In this document: piece by piece, positions 1 to 9,024 of the stretch
Layout of the letters: every line of letters starts with the position of its first letter
How positions within the stretch are numbered: position 1 is the stretch's first letter
Source of the DNA: Phyllobacterium bourgognense
GTDB lineage: Bacteria > Pseudomonadota > Alphaproteobacteria > Rhizobiales > Rhizobiaceae
Length of the DNA stretch: 64,000 nt
NCBI RefSeq assembly: GCF_003337575.1
Contig: NZ_QPJM01000012.1
Coordinates: 1 to 64,000, forward strand
Reading direction: 5' to 3'
The notes under the pieces: generated by a model
The model's database searches: none
What the model saw: only the letters and a program-made list of their open reading frames with translations
Told to the model about the DNA's origin: nothing
Program-made: the position numbers and the translations under genes

Positions 1-168
1 CATCCGAATTATGTCGTCGTGATCGGAGAGATCGCCGTGCTGCCCTTGTGCTTTGGACTGGTATGGTATGCTCTCGCATTCTCCGCGCTGAATGCATTGG
101 TTCTGGCGGTAAGGATCCGGGAAGAGAATGCCGCGCTTTCGGAGTTGCGCCATGATGCAAGGCACTGA
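1..168 (+). CDS. ICMT-like isoprenylcysteine carboxyl methyltransferase family protein, C-terminal fragment
   Basis: The window opens inside a frame that reads to a TGA at 166-168, giving the last 55 residues of a protein. It starts HPNYVVVIGE and continues through hydrophobic segments to an arginine/glutamate-rich end (VRIREENAAL). The His-Pro-Asn-Tyr followed by a Gly-Glu and a final membrane segment is the conserved C-terminal signature of bacterial ICMT-family integral-membrane methyltransferases. The 5' end lies outside the window, so start and length are unknown. Its last 17 bases overlap the preferred start of the downstream efflux pump, suggesting cotranscription. In rhizobia such genes often sit beside type III polyketide synthases, but none is visible here. 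Confidence 0.72.
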   Translation, partial: HPNYVVVIGEIAVLPLCFGLVWYALAFSALNALVLAVRIREENAALSELRHDARH

Positions 169-1714
169 CCCAGGCCAAGCGCGGTTGCCAAGTCTTTCAA
201 CTTGGCTGGGCTTTTTCGCAATGTGCATCGGGATGTTCATGGCCATTCTCGACGTCCAGATCGTCGCCACATCGCTACCAACAATCCAGGGTGCTTTGGG
301 CATCAACCCAGATCAAATGAGCTGGATTCAGACCGCCTATTTGATCGCCGAAATCGTTGCGATCCCGCTGACGGGCTTCTTGACCCGCTTGCTCAGTATG
401 CGCGGGCTTTTTGTATGTGGCACTTTGCTGTTTACCGCTGCTTCCGTCGGGTGCGCACAAAGCGATAGTTTCAATGCCCTTCTGTGCTGGCGGGTCTTGC
501 AGGGGTTCTCAGGTGGAACCTTGATCCCGTTGGTTTTCTCTGCGGTTTTCCTCTTGTTTCCGCAGCGGCACCAAAGTATCGCCACAACCGTCGCTGGTGT
601 CGTTGCAGTCATGGCTCCGACCGTCGGACCAATCATCGGGGGATGGATAACGGAGACGTACTCATGGCACTGGCTCTTTTTAATCAATATCGGTCCTGGC
701 CTGGTTGCGGCGTCATTGGCAGCTTGGCTGCTTCCGCGCGCCCCAATGGAACTCAAGTACTTCCGATCGATTGATTTTCAATCGCTGGCAATGATGGCGA
801 TGGGTCTTGCCGCCCTGGAGATCGCGTTGAAAGAAGCGCCGCAACGTGGCTGGCTGGGCCCCGTCGTTCTGTCACTTTCTGCTTTCAGCGTGGTTATGCT
901 GGTCGCCTTTACCCGGCGAACCTGGACGTCGCCCACGCCTATAGTCGATTTGCGTAACTTCAAAGACCGAAATTTCACCATTGGCTGCATTTTGAGTTTT
1001 GTTCTGGGGTTCGGTCTATTTGGCTCGGTTTATCTCATGCCCGTTTTTCTCGCTTTTGCCAGAGGCCATAACGCGCTGCAAATAGGCGAAATAATGCTCG
1101 TGACCGGAATTGCACAACTGATGATTGCGCCGTTTGCCGTCCTACTGGAACAGCGGGTCGAAGCGCGACTGCTGTCAACGATTGGTTTTCTGTTGTTCGC
1201 AATCGGCCTCGGTTGCAGTGCTTTTCAAACACCGCAAACCGATGCTGCCGGGATGTTCTGGCCCCAAGTCATCCGGGGTCTGGCAATAATGTTTTGCCTG
1301 CTCCCGCCCACGCGTCTTGCTCTTGGTAATCTTCAAGATGATCAGGTACCGGATGCCAGTGGCCTGTTCAATCTGATGCGCAACCTTGGCGGCGCGATAG
1401 GCCTGGCTCTGATTGACACAGTCATTTACACGCGATCAACGACGCACGGCATCGCAATTGCCAACGGCTTGCTGGCGGGGGATCAGCGGACCGAAAGATT
1501 TATCGGAATGCCCGCTAACGAGATTGTTGCGCATGTGCCGGGGAAATTCGATGCGCTCGCTCAGAGCATTTTCAGCCCTATGGTTGCAAGGGCGGCGATG
1601 GTGGAATCCATCAATGACGCATGGGCCATGATAGCGCTGATAACTTTGATACCAATGCTGATCATCATGTTTGCCTACCAGCTCCCGCCGAAGCCCTCAT
1701 CCGTAATTCATTGA
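152..1714 (+). CDS. MFS transporter, DHA2 (EmrB-like) drug/H+ antiporter family
   Basis: This 520-residue protein is strongly hydrophobic along its length and fits the 14-helix DHA2 family that exports drugs or metabolites with proton exchange at the inner membrane. Early motifs include MAILDVQIVATSLP in the first helix, the usual DHA2 start, and GPIIGGWIT, a match to the antiporter motif C region. An ATG at 128 is possible, but the ATG at 152 has GGAG at 141-144 with 7 bases of spacing, so 152 is preferred. It overlaps the end of the ICMT-like gene, suggesting a two-gene unit that modifies and exports one compound. The substrate cannot be read from the sequence. Confidence 0.88.
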   Translation: MMQGTDPGQARLPSLSTWLGFFAMCIGMFMAILDVQIVATSLPTIQGALGINPDQMSWIQTAYLIAEIVAIPLTGFLTRLLSMRGLFVCGTLLFTAASVGCAQSDSFNALLCWRVLQGFSGGTLIPLVFSAVFLLFPQRHQSIATTVAGVVAVMAPTVGPIIGGWITETYSWHWLFLINIGPGLVAASLAAWLLPRAPMELKYFRSIDFQSLAMMAMGLAALEIALKEAPQRGWLGPVVLSLSAFSVVMLVAFTRRTWTSPTPIVDLRNFKDRNFTIGCILSFVLGFGLFGSVYLMPVFLAFARGHNALQIGEIMLVTGIAQLMIAPFAVLLEQRVEARLLSTIGFLLFAIGLGCSAFQTPQTDAAGMFWPQVIRGLAIMFCLLPPTRLALGNLQDDQVPDASGLFNLMRNLGGAIGLALIDTVIYTRSTTHGIAIANGLLAGDQRTERFIGMPANEIVAHVPGKFDALAQSIFSPMVARAAMVESINDAWAMIALITLIPMLIIMFAYQLPPKPSSVIH

Positions 1715-1738
1715 TTGCCACGCTCAGTGGACTCTTTT

Positions 1739-2389
1739 TCAGCCAGACGATGCGGCGGTGAAAACTGCCGACTGAGCCTTATAAGCGCGCTTGTATGCGG
1801 GCCGCGCTTCGCCACGGGCGACGTAGGCGGAAAGGTTCGGATAGTCGTTCAGTATGCCCGATCCGTCCAGCCTGCGGAGTACCAGTACCATTAGCAGATC
1901 TCCGGCGCTGAATGCGCCGTCAAGCCAGTCGGCATCGCCAAGCCAACTGGAAAGTTCACTCAGCCGCGTACGTATGCGTTCGTCGACGCCAGCGAGACGC
2001 TGCTCATACCAGCTCTCATTGCCCTCCAGGTATTCGGCAATTTCGCGATCAACGATCGGCGGCTCCATCGTGGAGAGTGCGGCAAACATCCATGTAATCG
2101 CGCGCGCCCGGGCCATCGCATCATCTGGCAGCAGGCCCGCATGGTGCTCCGCGATGTGGAACACGATCGCCCCCGACTCGAACAGGGCCAGACCACCTTC
2201 TTCATAGGTCGGAATTTGTCCGAAAGGATGAAGCGCGAGATGCGCGGGCTCCTTCATCGCGCTAAACGATAGAAGACGAACGTCGTAAGGCTGGCCCACT
2301 TCTTCAAGCGCCCAGCGAACCCGCATGTCACGCGCCAGGCCCTTCCCGCCATCGGGCGATTGTTCAAACGCGGTAATAGTAATGGTCAT
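1739..2389 (-). CDS. Glutathione S-transferase family protein
   Basis: A 216-residue protein with the two-part GST layout. The N-terminal thioredoxin-like half includes HPFGQIPTYEEGGLALFESGAI, shown here in two parts: HPFGQIPTYEE supplies the cis-proline and FESGAI the conserved Glu-Ser that binds the glutathione gamma-glutamyl group. The C-terminal helical half carries the FSAGDLLMV N-capping-box region. It probably conjugates glutathione to electrophiles in the cytosol. An ATG preceded by GGAGAA supports the start. It faces the MFS gene with a 24-base gap between their ends. Subfamily and substrate are not determinable. Confidence 0.9.
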   Translation of the reverse strand: MTITITAFEQSPDGGKGLARDMRVRWALEEVGQPYDVRLLSFSAMKEPAHLALHPFGQIPTYEEGGLALFESGAIVFHIAEHHAGLLPDDAMARARAITWMFAALSTMEPPIVDREIAEYLEGNESWYEQRLAGVDERIRTRLSELSSWLGDADWLDGAFSAGDLLMVLVLRRLDGSGILNDYPNLSAYVARGEARPAYKRAYKAQSAVFTAASSG

Positions 2390-2494
2390 CGCTGTTCTCC
2401 ATAGCTTGTCCGTCTTGAAGACGATTTGCTAAACGAGATACCGACACGTCGCGCTCGAGCTATTTCTAGCAGTCAGAACGCCACACCAGCGACT

Positions 2495-2926
2495 TCAGAT
2501 GATGCCGTGTTTCCTTAGCAGCGCTTCTTCATCGCCTGACACCCAGCCGAAAACTTTCGGCTCCCCGCCCAGCTCCTGGACAAAGTAGTGAACATCGAAA
2601 TCTATCGCTACATCCGAGTGATTCTTGCGGAGATAGGTTGCCGTCCAGGCAACATGGGCGACGCAATGATAGTCATCTATAGGCGAGAAACGGACGTTGC
2701 GTATCCGCATCTCCTTCGTCCCTATCGCCCGATAGTGCCTATAACCTTGCGCCATGACTTGCTTGAGTTGGTCGTCATTCTTTCCGGTCACGACCCCTCC
2801 AGGCGAGGCCGCTATGAAGTCGGAGGCATACAGCGATGCGATCTCGTCCATGTCCATGTCGCCGCTAAGAGATTGTCTGAAAAAGCGTTCGTATCGGTCG
2901 AAGAGCTTTCTTACGCTTGTCTCCAT
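2495..2926 (-). CDS. NTF2-like (SnoaL-type) fold protein of unknown function
   Basis: About 143 residues beginning METSVRKLFDRYERFF. The order of helical N-terminus, LYASDFIAASPGG and a beta-rich half with HCVAHVAWTA resembles NTF2-like/SnoaL proteins. These form a cone-shaped pocket used either enzymatically or for ligand binding. A longer reading from 2977 is open, but the ATG at 2926 has GGGAGGA six bases upstream and is the better start. It lies downstream of and on the same strand as nothing closely spaced, so it looks monocistronic. No catalytic residue can be assigned. Confidence 0.62.
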   Translation of the reverse strand: METSVRKLFDRYERFFRQSLSGDMDMDEIASLYASDFIAASPGGVVTGKNDDQLKQVMAQGYRHYRAIGTKEMRIRNVRFSPIDDYHCVAHVAWTATYLRKNHSDVAIDFDVHYFVQELGGEPKVFGWVSGDEEALLRKHGII

Positions 2927-3411
2927 GATTTCCTCCCTTGGCGCCGCTTTTTCAGTAGCGAACGGTTCATTGGCCAAAGGGTTGCAATAGAACCATTCGA
3001 AACGATAGCATTAACCCGTGCTCCACCGCGATTTTGCGAGTACGAACAGGCTTGAAATTGGCGGCGTAGCCAACGGCTGGTTGGCAATGCGCTGGTGCGA
3101 GCAAATGAGATAGCTCGTGGTAACCAGCCCAATACCAGTCACTTTCGATCCAGTGACGAGGAAGTGGTCTAAAACCACCAATGCGAAAGCGCTCCTTGGT
3201 TCACCTTCTTGCGCCCGGTCAAGGAATTTCCTCAGGAGTTTCCTCACACGAATGAAAGTTCATGCTCTGCATCTCCAAGCCGCAGCTCGAGTTGCGGCAA
3301 CCGGTATTCGTATCTATTTATGATTGACTGCGAGCTTCAAGCTCCGGAAGAAAACATCAATTGAGTTAGATTATTCCGCTTTGTTTTCTGCTACCTTCTT
3401 AAGGAATGATC
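2927..3411. other. Gene-poor interval between the NTF2-like gene and a small exported protein
   Basis: Several short overlapping frames exist on both strands, none with a convincing ribosome binding site or recognisable family. The interval must hold the divergent promoters of its two neighbours. Only a weak 6-base stem was seen (GCCAAC at 3069-3074 with GTTGGC at 3080-3085). I see no RNA gene or repeat. Confidence 0.4.
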
Positions 3412-3687
3412 ATGAACAGACCAACAACGGGTCTTCTTGCTTTGGTCCTGACTATCGGTTTGCATTCCCAATTTGCATTTGCCGTGGAGGACAGTACATC
3501 GCAACTCGCAACCATCAACAAGATCATAAGGGGTGAGGGAAAGCCGGGTGAAACCGCTACAGCCAAGAACGGGGAAGTCGTTTATACCGTTCTAGAAGAT
3601 GGCACCGTAGAAATCAGGAATTTACGCTACAACACGGTGCAACGGTTCGGTACAATAAAGTCGAACGATAACAGCAGGTCAAAATAG
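3412..3687 (+). CDS. Small exported protein of unknown function
   Basis: A 91-residue protein with a clear N-terminal signal peptide: MNRPTTG, then a leucine/valine-rich core and an AFA cleavage site near residue 24. The mature part is hydrophilic, with repeated turns such as KNGEVVYTVLEDGTVEIRNL suggesting a small beta structure. An ATG at 3406 is in frame, but AAGGA at 3401-3405 is spaced correctly for the ATG at 3412. I do not recognise a family. It is probably periplasmic or secreted and stands alone. Confidence 0.6.
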   Translation: MNRPTTGLLALVLTIGLHSQFAFAVEDSTSQLATINKIIRGEGKPGETATAKNGEVVYTVLEDGTVEIRNLRYNTVQRFGTIKSNDNSRSK

Positions 3688-3758
3688 CAAGAACTCCGAT
3701 TTCCTGACCGTTCCCATGCCCGCCAGCCGTCCTTGCTGCCGTAGCCGCTTTAGGCATA

Positions 3759-4058
3759 CTAGCCGCAGACGGCTCGTATAACGATACCATGACTGTCAAC
3801 TTCCATTGTCAGCCGGTCCTTTCGGAAATCCTGCGTAACCATATCTCCGGGCGATATTCGGCGTATGGTAACTGCTCCCGTGATTGACTTTGCCTCACTG
3901 TCCATTACGCCCGACCTTCCAACGAGTGTCTGCGCAGCAATCGGATTGCATTGATCTAGAGAGCGACCGCTATTGGTACTATCGTCGGCGGCACAGGCGA
4001 CAAGACCGAGGGAAAAAAAGACGGCAGTTGTAGCTATGGGAGGATGTTGCTTGGACAT
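3759..4058 (-). CDS. Peptidase inhibitor I78 family lipoprotein
   Basis: A 99-residue protein with a lipoprotein signal peptide ending in LVAC (lipobox). The mature region reads CNPIAAQTLVGR, then TIRRISPGDMVTQDFRKDRL and a final CG. The paired cysteines, the R-I-S-P-G core and the D-x-R-x-D-R-L segment are the signature of the I78 family of small serine-protease inhibitors. It would sit in the periplasm anchored to a membrane and guard against proteases. The start ATG lacks a strong ribosome binding site. Length fits the family. Confidence 0.8.
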   Translation of the reverse strand: MSKQHPPIATTAVFFSLGLVACAADDSTNSGRSLDQCNPIAAQTLVGRSGVMDSEAKSITGAVTIRRISPGDMVTQDFRKDRLTMEVDSHGIVIRAVCG

Positions 4059-4393
4059 TTGGCCATATTGGACCGAAAGACAGCCAGATCAAGCCCATGA
4101 CCGGAAAACTGACGCGGAGCCTCGGTACCACAGGCATGTCCCACGAAACAATTTTATAGGACTACTCTGTCGTCCACGCGTCGATCGCAAAGCAGTACGA
4201 AATCCTCGCTTCATAAAATTCGATCGCAGATGGCCGTCGTCATCCTGCGAACATCGCGGCGCGAATGTTTTCCGCTCCGCCGAAGTCGTGGAATAGAGGG
4301 AACCTTCGCGATTTCCAGACGACTTCCGGCTTCATATTGTCTGGGTGAGCCTCAGTCTTCGCAAAGATCAAGCGCGCTCTGTTTTCGCCCCTA
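4059..4393. other. Intergenic interval upstream of the I78 inhibitor gene
   Basis: The 335 bases separate two leftward genes. The right part follows the DUF2270 stop and the left part should hold the I78 promoter. Short frames here lack ribosome binding sites and family resemblance. I see no repeat, RNA gene or strong terminator. Confidence 0.4.
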
Positions 4394-5116
4394 TCAGACA
4401 TGGACCTCGCCGTGCTCCTTCTTGTCAGAGTCGCCGGCGAGCAGGGCTGCGTAGGCGAGCCAGCTGTAGAAGATAATGACCCCGAGCAATATGAGCCAAC
4501 CCGGTAACGGCCCGAACGCGGCGTTTGCGACGATCTCATGGAGTGATCGCGCAACATCGAGCGTGACCCCGTCATCCTGCAATTTAGGCGTCGAGATTTT
4601 CAATACCCAAGCCAGAAGCAGCACAAGGAACATCCATAAATAATTACGGCGCAGCCGCCGCGACATCGCCGCCCGGATGGAAATCAGGAATTGCGGCCTG
4701 CGCAAATCTTGGCCGAGTAAGCGCGCCCAGCCGCCATCCAACTCCGGCAGGGGCGCAAAGACCTGAGCGAAATAATGTTTCTCCAGCCGGCGCACTCGAC
4801 CACGATAGACGTCGAAGAATCGATAACGCCGCGCCTCGATGACCAGCAGAAGTTGCACCAGCACCATGGCGAACAAGAGCACGCCGTGATGCGACGTCGG
4901 CGACGATAACGATAGTGACAGCATCGCTGCAACGCCTGTGATGGCCCAGTTGGTTGTCCGGTCGATCCGGTCGCGCCAACCCGCCATGCGGCCCATCTCG
5001 GCGCGGTGATAATGCGCCAATACCGTAATGTACTCCGCCGTTGTGGCTGGAAACGGAGGGACTGACCATCTGGCCGCGGTGTCGTTGACCGGCAGTTGTT
5101 CCTGAGCTTCGTCCAT
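4394..5116 (-). CDS. DUF2270 integral membrane protein
   Basis: A 240-residue protein with the conserved opening block HYHRAEMGRMAGWRDRID, followed by two close membrane segments, an EARRYRFFDVYRGRVRRLE cytoplasmic stretch, and further hydrophobic helices near the C-terminus. This is the DUF2270 family of predicted bacterial membrane proteins, whose function is unknown. The start is well supported by GGAGG five bases upstream of the ATG. It is separated from the rightward SLC13 permease by a shared promoter interval, so the two could be divergently controlled. Confidence 0.85.
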   Translation of the reverse strand: MDEAQEQLPVNDTAARWSVPPFPATTAEYITVLAHYHRAEMGRMAGWRDRIDRTTNWAITGVAAMLSLSLSSPTSHHGVLLFAMVLVQLLLVIEARRYRFFDVYRGRVRRLEKHYFAQVFAPLPELDGGWARLLGQDLRRPQFLISIRAAMSRRLRRNYLWMFLVLLLAWVLKISTPKLQDDGVTLDVARSLHEIVANAAFGPLPGWLILLGVIIFYSWLAYAALLAGDSDKKEHGEVHV

Positions 5117-5444
5117 ATCTGCCTCCCAGCAGGCCCTCCATCGTGTTTATCTGCCTGAAGTCGCCAGCAATGGCTTCGAGTTCTAGTTTCGTTCCGGAGA
5201 TTGAAGAGAGTCAAGAAAACTTCTAGTGGGAAAATGCGTCATCGATACTTTGAAGGCGTCACTATTGTGGCGGATATTTTGGAAAGCACCGCGGTATCAA
5301 CTCGATGGGTGATAGAATCGGCATTAACTTTGCCTTATCCCGATTTTTCATTTGCTACCGCTTAGACATCTATATGAGCCATGAAACTCATTGAGCTGGG
5401 AACGATCCTGCCTTATCGGAATTTGGTGAGAAATGGGAGGCCCC
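5117..5444. other. Divergent promoter interval between DUF2270 and the SLC13 permease
   Basis: The 328 bases between divergent starts should contain both promoters. The centre is A+T richer (5320-5380). I found no convincing operator palindrome, RNA gene or repeat, and the short frames crossing it are not persuasive. Confidence 0.35.
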
Positions 5445-7217
5445 ATGACAACACAACAATTCCTGGCCTTCACGGTAATAGGCCTGATGATGGCCGCATT
5501 CGTTTGGGGCCGGGTTCGCTACGATATCGTGGCGATGTGTTCGCTCCTCGCAGCGGTCGCCCTTGGAGTCGTCCCCGTTAACGCGGCGTTCAGCGGCTTC
5601 AGCGACGAGATTGTCATCATCGTCGGCAGTGCACTCGTTGTCAGCGCCGGGGTAGCGCGTTCCGGGCTGATGGAGGCGGCGGTGCAGCGGTACGTGCCGC
5701 AGGTGTCGTCGGTAAGGGCGCAGCTAGCCATATTGGTGATCATCGTGACCGTGTTGTCGGCTTTTGTGAAAAATATAGGAGCGCTGGCGATCATGATCCC
5801 CATTGCCTACCAGTTCGCGCGGCGATCGAACGTGTCGGCTTCCGTGTTCCTAATGCCTATGGCATTTGGCGCCCTTATTGGTGGCCTGATGACGCAGATC
5901 GGAACCTCGCCGAACATCGTGGTCTCGCGCGTGCGCGCGGAAGTGGTTGGTCAGAGCTTCTCGATGTTCGATTTCACTCCTGTCGGAGGAACACTTGCCG
6001 CCGCCGGGATTATCTATCTGGTGTTGTTTTACCGGCTGGTTCCGGAGCGGACACGCGAAACGGTTTCTGTGGACGAGGCGATCGAAATTCGCAACTACGT
6101 TTCCGAAGCTGCTGTAGCGAAGGGATCGTCGGCGGTCGGCAAGACCGTGACGGATTTGGTAAAGCCGGCCGAGGGCGCGGCGATGGTAACGTCAATCGTG
6201 CGTGCCGATCACCGGGTCACACCGCTTCCCGATTCCGTACTGGTGGAAGGTGATGTGCTTGTGCTGGAGGGTAACCCGCATGCGCTCGACGCCATCGTGA
6301 CGGCCGGAAAGTTGAAACTGTCGCGTGACCGGTCACCGTTGGATAAGGAGCGGTCGGCGGAGGTCGAGGCCGTTGAAGCGGTGATCGGCCAACACTCACC
6401 GTTGATCGATAAATCAGCGCAGCGCCTTGCAATGTTCGATCGTTACAACGTCAATCTGCTTGCCGTCAGTCGCCATGGCGAAAGGATCAAGGAGCGTCTG
6501 GGTGAGATCACCTTCCGGTTCGGCGACGTCATCGTGCTGCAGGGGCAGAGCAGTGTACTGCCGACATTGCTGCGCGAGTTCGGCTGCCTGCCGCTGGCAA
6601 AAAGGACCATCATGCTGGGCAGTGTCAGGCGCGGGCTTATTCCTCTCGTCATTCTGTTTGCCGCGATGGGATCGACCGCGTTCGGGCTGTTGCCGGTGTC
6701 GATAGCCTTCTTTGCCGGTGCGGTCGCGATGGTCCTTTTCCGTGCTATTCCGCTCGGCGAAGTTTATACAGCAATCGATGGTCCGATACTGATAATGCTT
6801 GCAACGCTTATACCTGTCAGTGACGCCCTGAGGACGTCGGGTGGCACCGAACTGATCGCACATTGGCTAACCCAAATGGCACACCAACTGCCTCCGTTCG
6901 GGGCACTGACGCTTATCCTGGTGGCCGCGATGGCCGTCACCCCATTCCTGAACAATGCCGCAACGGTGCTTGTGATGGCGCCAATTGCAACCAGCTTTGC
7001 CGGCACCCTCGGCTTTAAACCGGAGGCCTTCTTGATGGCGGTTGCCATTGGCGCCGGTTGCGATTTCCTGACACCCATCGGCCACCAGTGCAACACGCTG
7101 GTTATGGGTCCGGGCGGCTACAGGTTCAGCGACTATCCTCGGCTAGGCTTGCCACTTTCGCTGATCATCGTGCTCACAGCGGTGCCCGCATTGCTGGTGT
7201 TCTGGCCGCTTGTTTGA
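5445..7217 (+). CDS. SLC13-family permease with two TrkA-C (RCK C) domains
   Basis: A 590-residue transporter with N-terminal and C-terminal hydrophobic halves flanking a soluble centre (about residues 195-385) that looks like two TrkA-C domains, e.g. SVLVEGDVLVLEG and FRFGDVIVLQG. The membrane halves carry GTSPNIVVS and TPIGHQCNTLVMGPGG, matching the duplicated signature loops of the DASS/SLC13 transporters for dicarboxylates, sulfate or related anions. The ATG at 5445 follows GGAGG by five bases and is preferred to the in-frame ATG at 5433. The substrate is unknown. TrkA-C domains usually confer ligand control. Confidence 0.87.
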   Translation: MTTQQFLAFTVIGLMMAAFVWGRVRYDIVAMCSLLAAVALGVVPVNAAFSGFSDEIVIIVGSALVVSAGVARSGLMEAAVQRYVPQVSSVRAQLAILVIIVTVLSAFVKNIGALAIMIPIAYQFARRSNVSASVFLMPMAFGALIGGLMTQIGTSPNIVVSRVRAEVVGQSFSMFDFTPVGGTLAAAGIIYLVLFYRLVPERTRETVSVDEAIEIRNYVSEAAVAKGSSAVGKTVTDLVKPAEGAAMVTSIVRADHRVTPLPDSVLVEGDVLVLEGNPHALDAIVTAGKLKLSRDRSPLDKERSAEVEAVEAVIGQHSPLIDKSAQRLAMFDRYNVNLLAVSRHGERIKERLGEITFRFGDVIVLQGQSSVLPTLLREFGCLPLAKRTIMLGSVRRGLIPLVILFAAMGSTAFGLLPVSIAFFAGAVAMVLFRAIPLGEVYTAIDGPILIMLATLIPVSDALRTSGGTELIAHWLTQMAHQLPPFGALTLILVAAMAVTPFLNNAATVLVMAPIATSFAGTLGFKPEAFLMAVAIGAGCDFLTPIGHQCNTLVMGPGGYRFSDYPRLGLPLSLIIVLTAVPALLVFWPLV

Positions 7218-7543
7218 AGGATAGCACAAGGCCGCATCCAACGAGCCAGCGTCCGCAAAAGTCTCATCATCAGCGCGAATAACGACGTCTTTATCCGGCT
7301 GGTCGAGGCAATCTGCGGACTTTATGCTTCCGGTGACAGGTGAACTGGATTGAGTTCAATCCAAAAGCTCGCTAAGCACTTTGATATTCTTAGCCTTGGC
7401 TGGACTGATCCGTCGAACGCCTCTAACGGATTGCGACAGCCCCCAATCTTCAAGGGACATTAACCTTGAAGTGCAATGCTAACGCGTCGGGGTTCACTCG
7501 TCGAACGACAGGAGAGACAAACTTCGGTTGTCAGGAGGAAGTA
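7218..7543. other. Intergenic interval upstream of the AraC/CuxR-type regulator
   Basis: The 326 bases contain two overlapping inverted repeats: GGATTG at 7347-7352 with CAATCC at 7357-7362, and TGAACT at 7341-7346 with AGTTCA at 7353-7358. These could be an operator for the downstream regulator. No gene is evident. Confidence 0.35.
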
Positions 7544-8722
7544 TTGCCGGACTCCAACAAAGGAAAACTGCGGCCACGTCTGGTTGCAAAATCTGACAAT
7601 CCTGACGGCAATGCCTTGCATGAGCAGGGCGAACGACGCCGTTGGCCGAGAGGACCTGCTGTCCTGGAGGACGCGTCCGCGCCTTCATCACCAGTATTGC
7701 GTCCGTTGCAATTTTCCACGCGAGATTTAGCACCAAGTGATCAATTCGTCGCCTGGCAGACTTATTTGGCACCACTTGTCGACGTCAAGTTGCCAGATGG
7801 CGTAACGCCAGAAAGCGGCTTCCCCGCCGACCATATTGCTTGGAATCTCGGCAGCATGCTTATTGTGGAGCAGGACGCTCCGCCTCACAGTTATCTGCGA
7901 TCCTCCACTAAGCTGCGATCAAACACAATTGATCATTGGCATGTCGTGGTACTGCGAACCGGGCGATCATGGACGGAAGTTGATGGGCAAGTTTGTGAAG
8001 GTGGGCCGGGGAGAGTTGAATTCAGATCCTTGGGGTATCCATTTCGCGGCCGTACGACGGCCTCACAAAGCCTTTCGGTTTATTTGCCTCGCGAATTATT
8101 CGCTGATACGCCGGTTGGCAACGACATCAAAAACAACACGACATTGTCCGGCAATTATCCCAAACTGTTGATCGAATACCTGGACGGCATCGAGGCAAAA
8201 CTTGCCAACCTGGCGGCAAAGGATCTCCCGCAGGTGGTGCAGACGACCCGGGACATGATCGTGACATGCATTTCATCTTCCGCAGAATCGTCTGGCTCTG
8301 CCACACAGAGCAACCTGGCTTTGATGGAGCGCGTGCGCCGCTTCGTGCAAGGCAATTTGAGTTCGTCCGATCTCACGCCAGACACTTTGTGCCGAGCACT
8401 GGGGATATCGCGGACGCGGCTGTATCAATTGTTTGAACCTAGCGGTGGCGTTCTCCATTACATACAGAAGCGGCGCCTGCTGTCGGCCCACGCCGCATTG
8501 AGCAACTCGGCCAACCGACAGCAAATCGTAGAAATTGCGGCCGCAGTAGGGTTCACGTCCGCTGCCCATTTCAGCCGGGCCTTCAGCAAGGAATTCGGCT
8601 ACAGCCCGCGCGAGGCCCGCAGCGTTGCGGTGCCGCCGTATTTTGCGCATGTGGTGGCGCCAGCAGAATTTGTGGACAGTGCGCATTCATTCGACGAGTG
8701 GCTTAGATCCCTCGGCCACTGA
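7544..8722 (+). CDS. cuxR: AraC-family transcriptional regulator, CuxR-like
   Basis: A 392-residue protein with a cupin-like N-terminal sensor domain and a C-terminal AraC double helix-turn-helix (ALGISRTRLYQLF and IAAAVGFTSAAHFSRAF). The start is TTG at 7544, chosen because AGGAGG lies five bases upstream; an earlier TTG at 7466 has none. In S. meliloti the AraC-like protein CuxR binds cyclic di-GMP in a PilZ-like way and activates the adjacent uxs1-uxe-aps genes. Here the same six-gene order follows immediately. RVEFR at residues 157-161 is a candidate RxxxR cyclic di-GMP motif. The CuxR assignment rests on gene order and domain layout, not on alignment. Confidence 0.75.
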   Translation: MPDSNKGKLRPRLVAKSDNPDGNALHEQGERRRWPRGPAVLEDASAPSSPVLRPLQFSTRDLAPSDQFVAWQTYLAPLVDVKLPDGVTPESGFPADHIAWNLGSMLIVEQDAPPHSYLRSSTKLRSNTIDHWHVVVLRTGRSWTEVDGQVCEGGPGRVEFRSLGYPFRGRTTASQSLSVYLPRELFADTPVGNDIKNNTTLSGNYPKLLIEYLDGIEAKLANLAAKDLPQVVQTTRDMIVTCISSSAESSGSATQSNLALMERVRRFVQGNLSSSDLTPDTLCRALGISRTRLYQLFEPSGGVLHYIQKRRLLSAHAALSNSANRQQIVEIAAAVGFTSAAHFSRAFSKEFGYSPREARSVAVPPYFAHVVAPAEFVDSAHSFDEWLRSLGH

Positions 8723-9024
8723 TGCCTTAATCGAACCTGAGCGATTCCAACGCTGCCAGTTCCGTCCCACCGGCAACGTGTACCGTCGCCACACCTTGCC
8801 GCGCCGTAAGCAGCGGCTCGCCTTTTTCTCTTACGATTTAGGCTTTCCATCGCAAATATGGACGGAGCGGCAAGTTCCCGGATGCGCGTCTAACGACAGG
8901 CTAGAGGCGAGAAAGTATACCAAAAACAAGAACGACGACGGCGTCAAAACTAATTCCAGGTTGGATTTAAGAAACAACAGGCGCCGCTGATCGATAAGAA
9001 AAACGAGTTTTTGGGGTCAGATCA
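8723..9024. promoter_or_regulatory. Promoter region of the uxs1-aps polysaccharide operon
   Basis: The 302 bases lie between the CuxR-like regulator and the first gene of the polysaccharide operon. By analogy with S. meliloti this is where the regulator would bind. No clear palindrome or consensus promoter is visible. The uxs1 start is preceded only by a weak GGGGTCAG, which suggests poor unassisted translation. Confidence 0.4.

Noticed and set aside
1716-1736. Terminator between the MFS and GST genes
   Set aside because: Only a 4-bp CCAC/GTGG stem before TTTTT; too weak to annotate.
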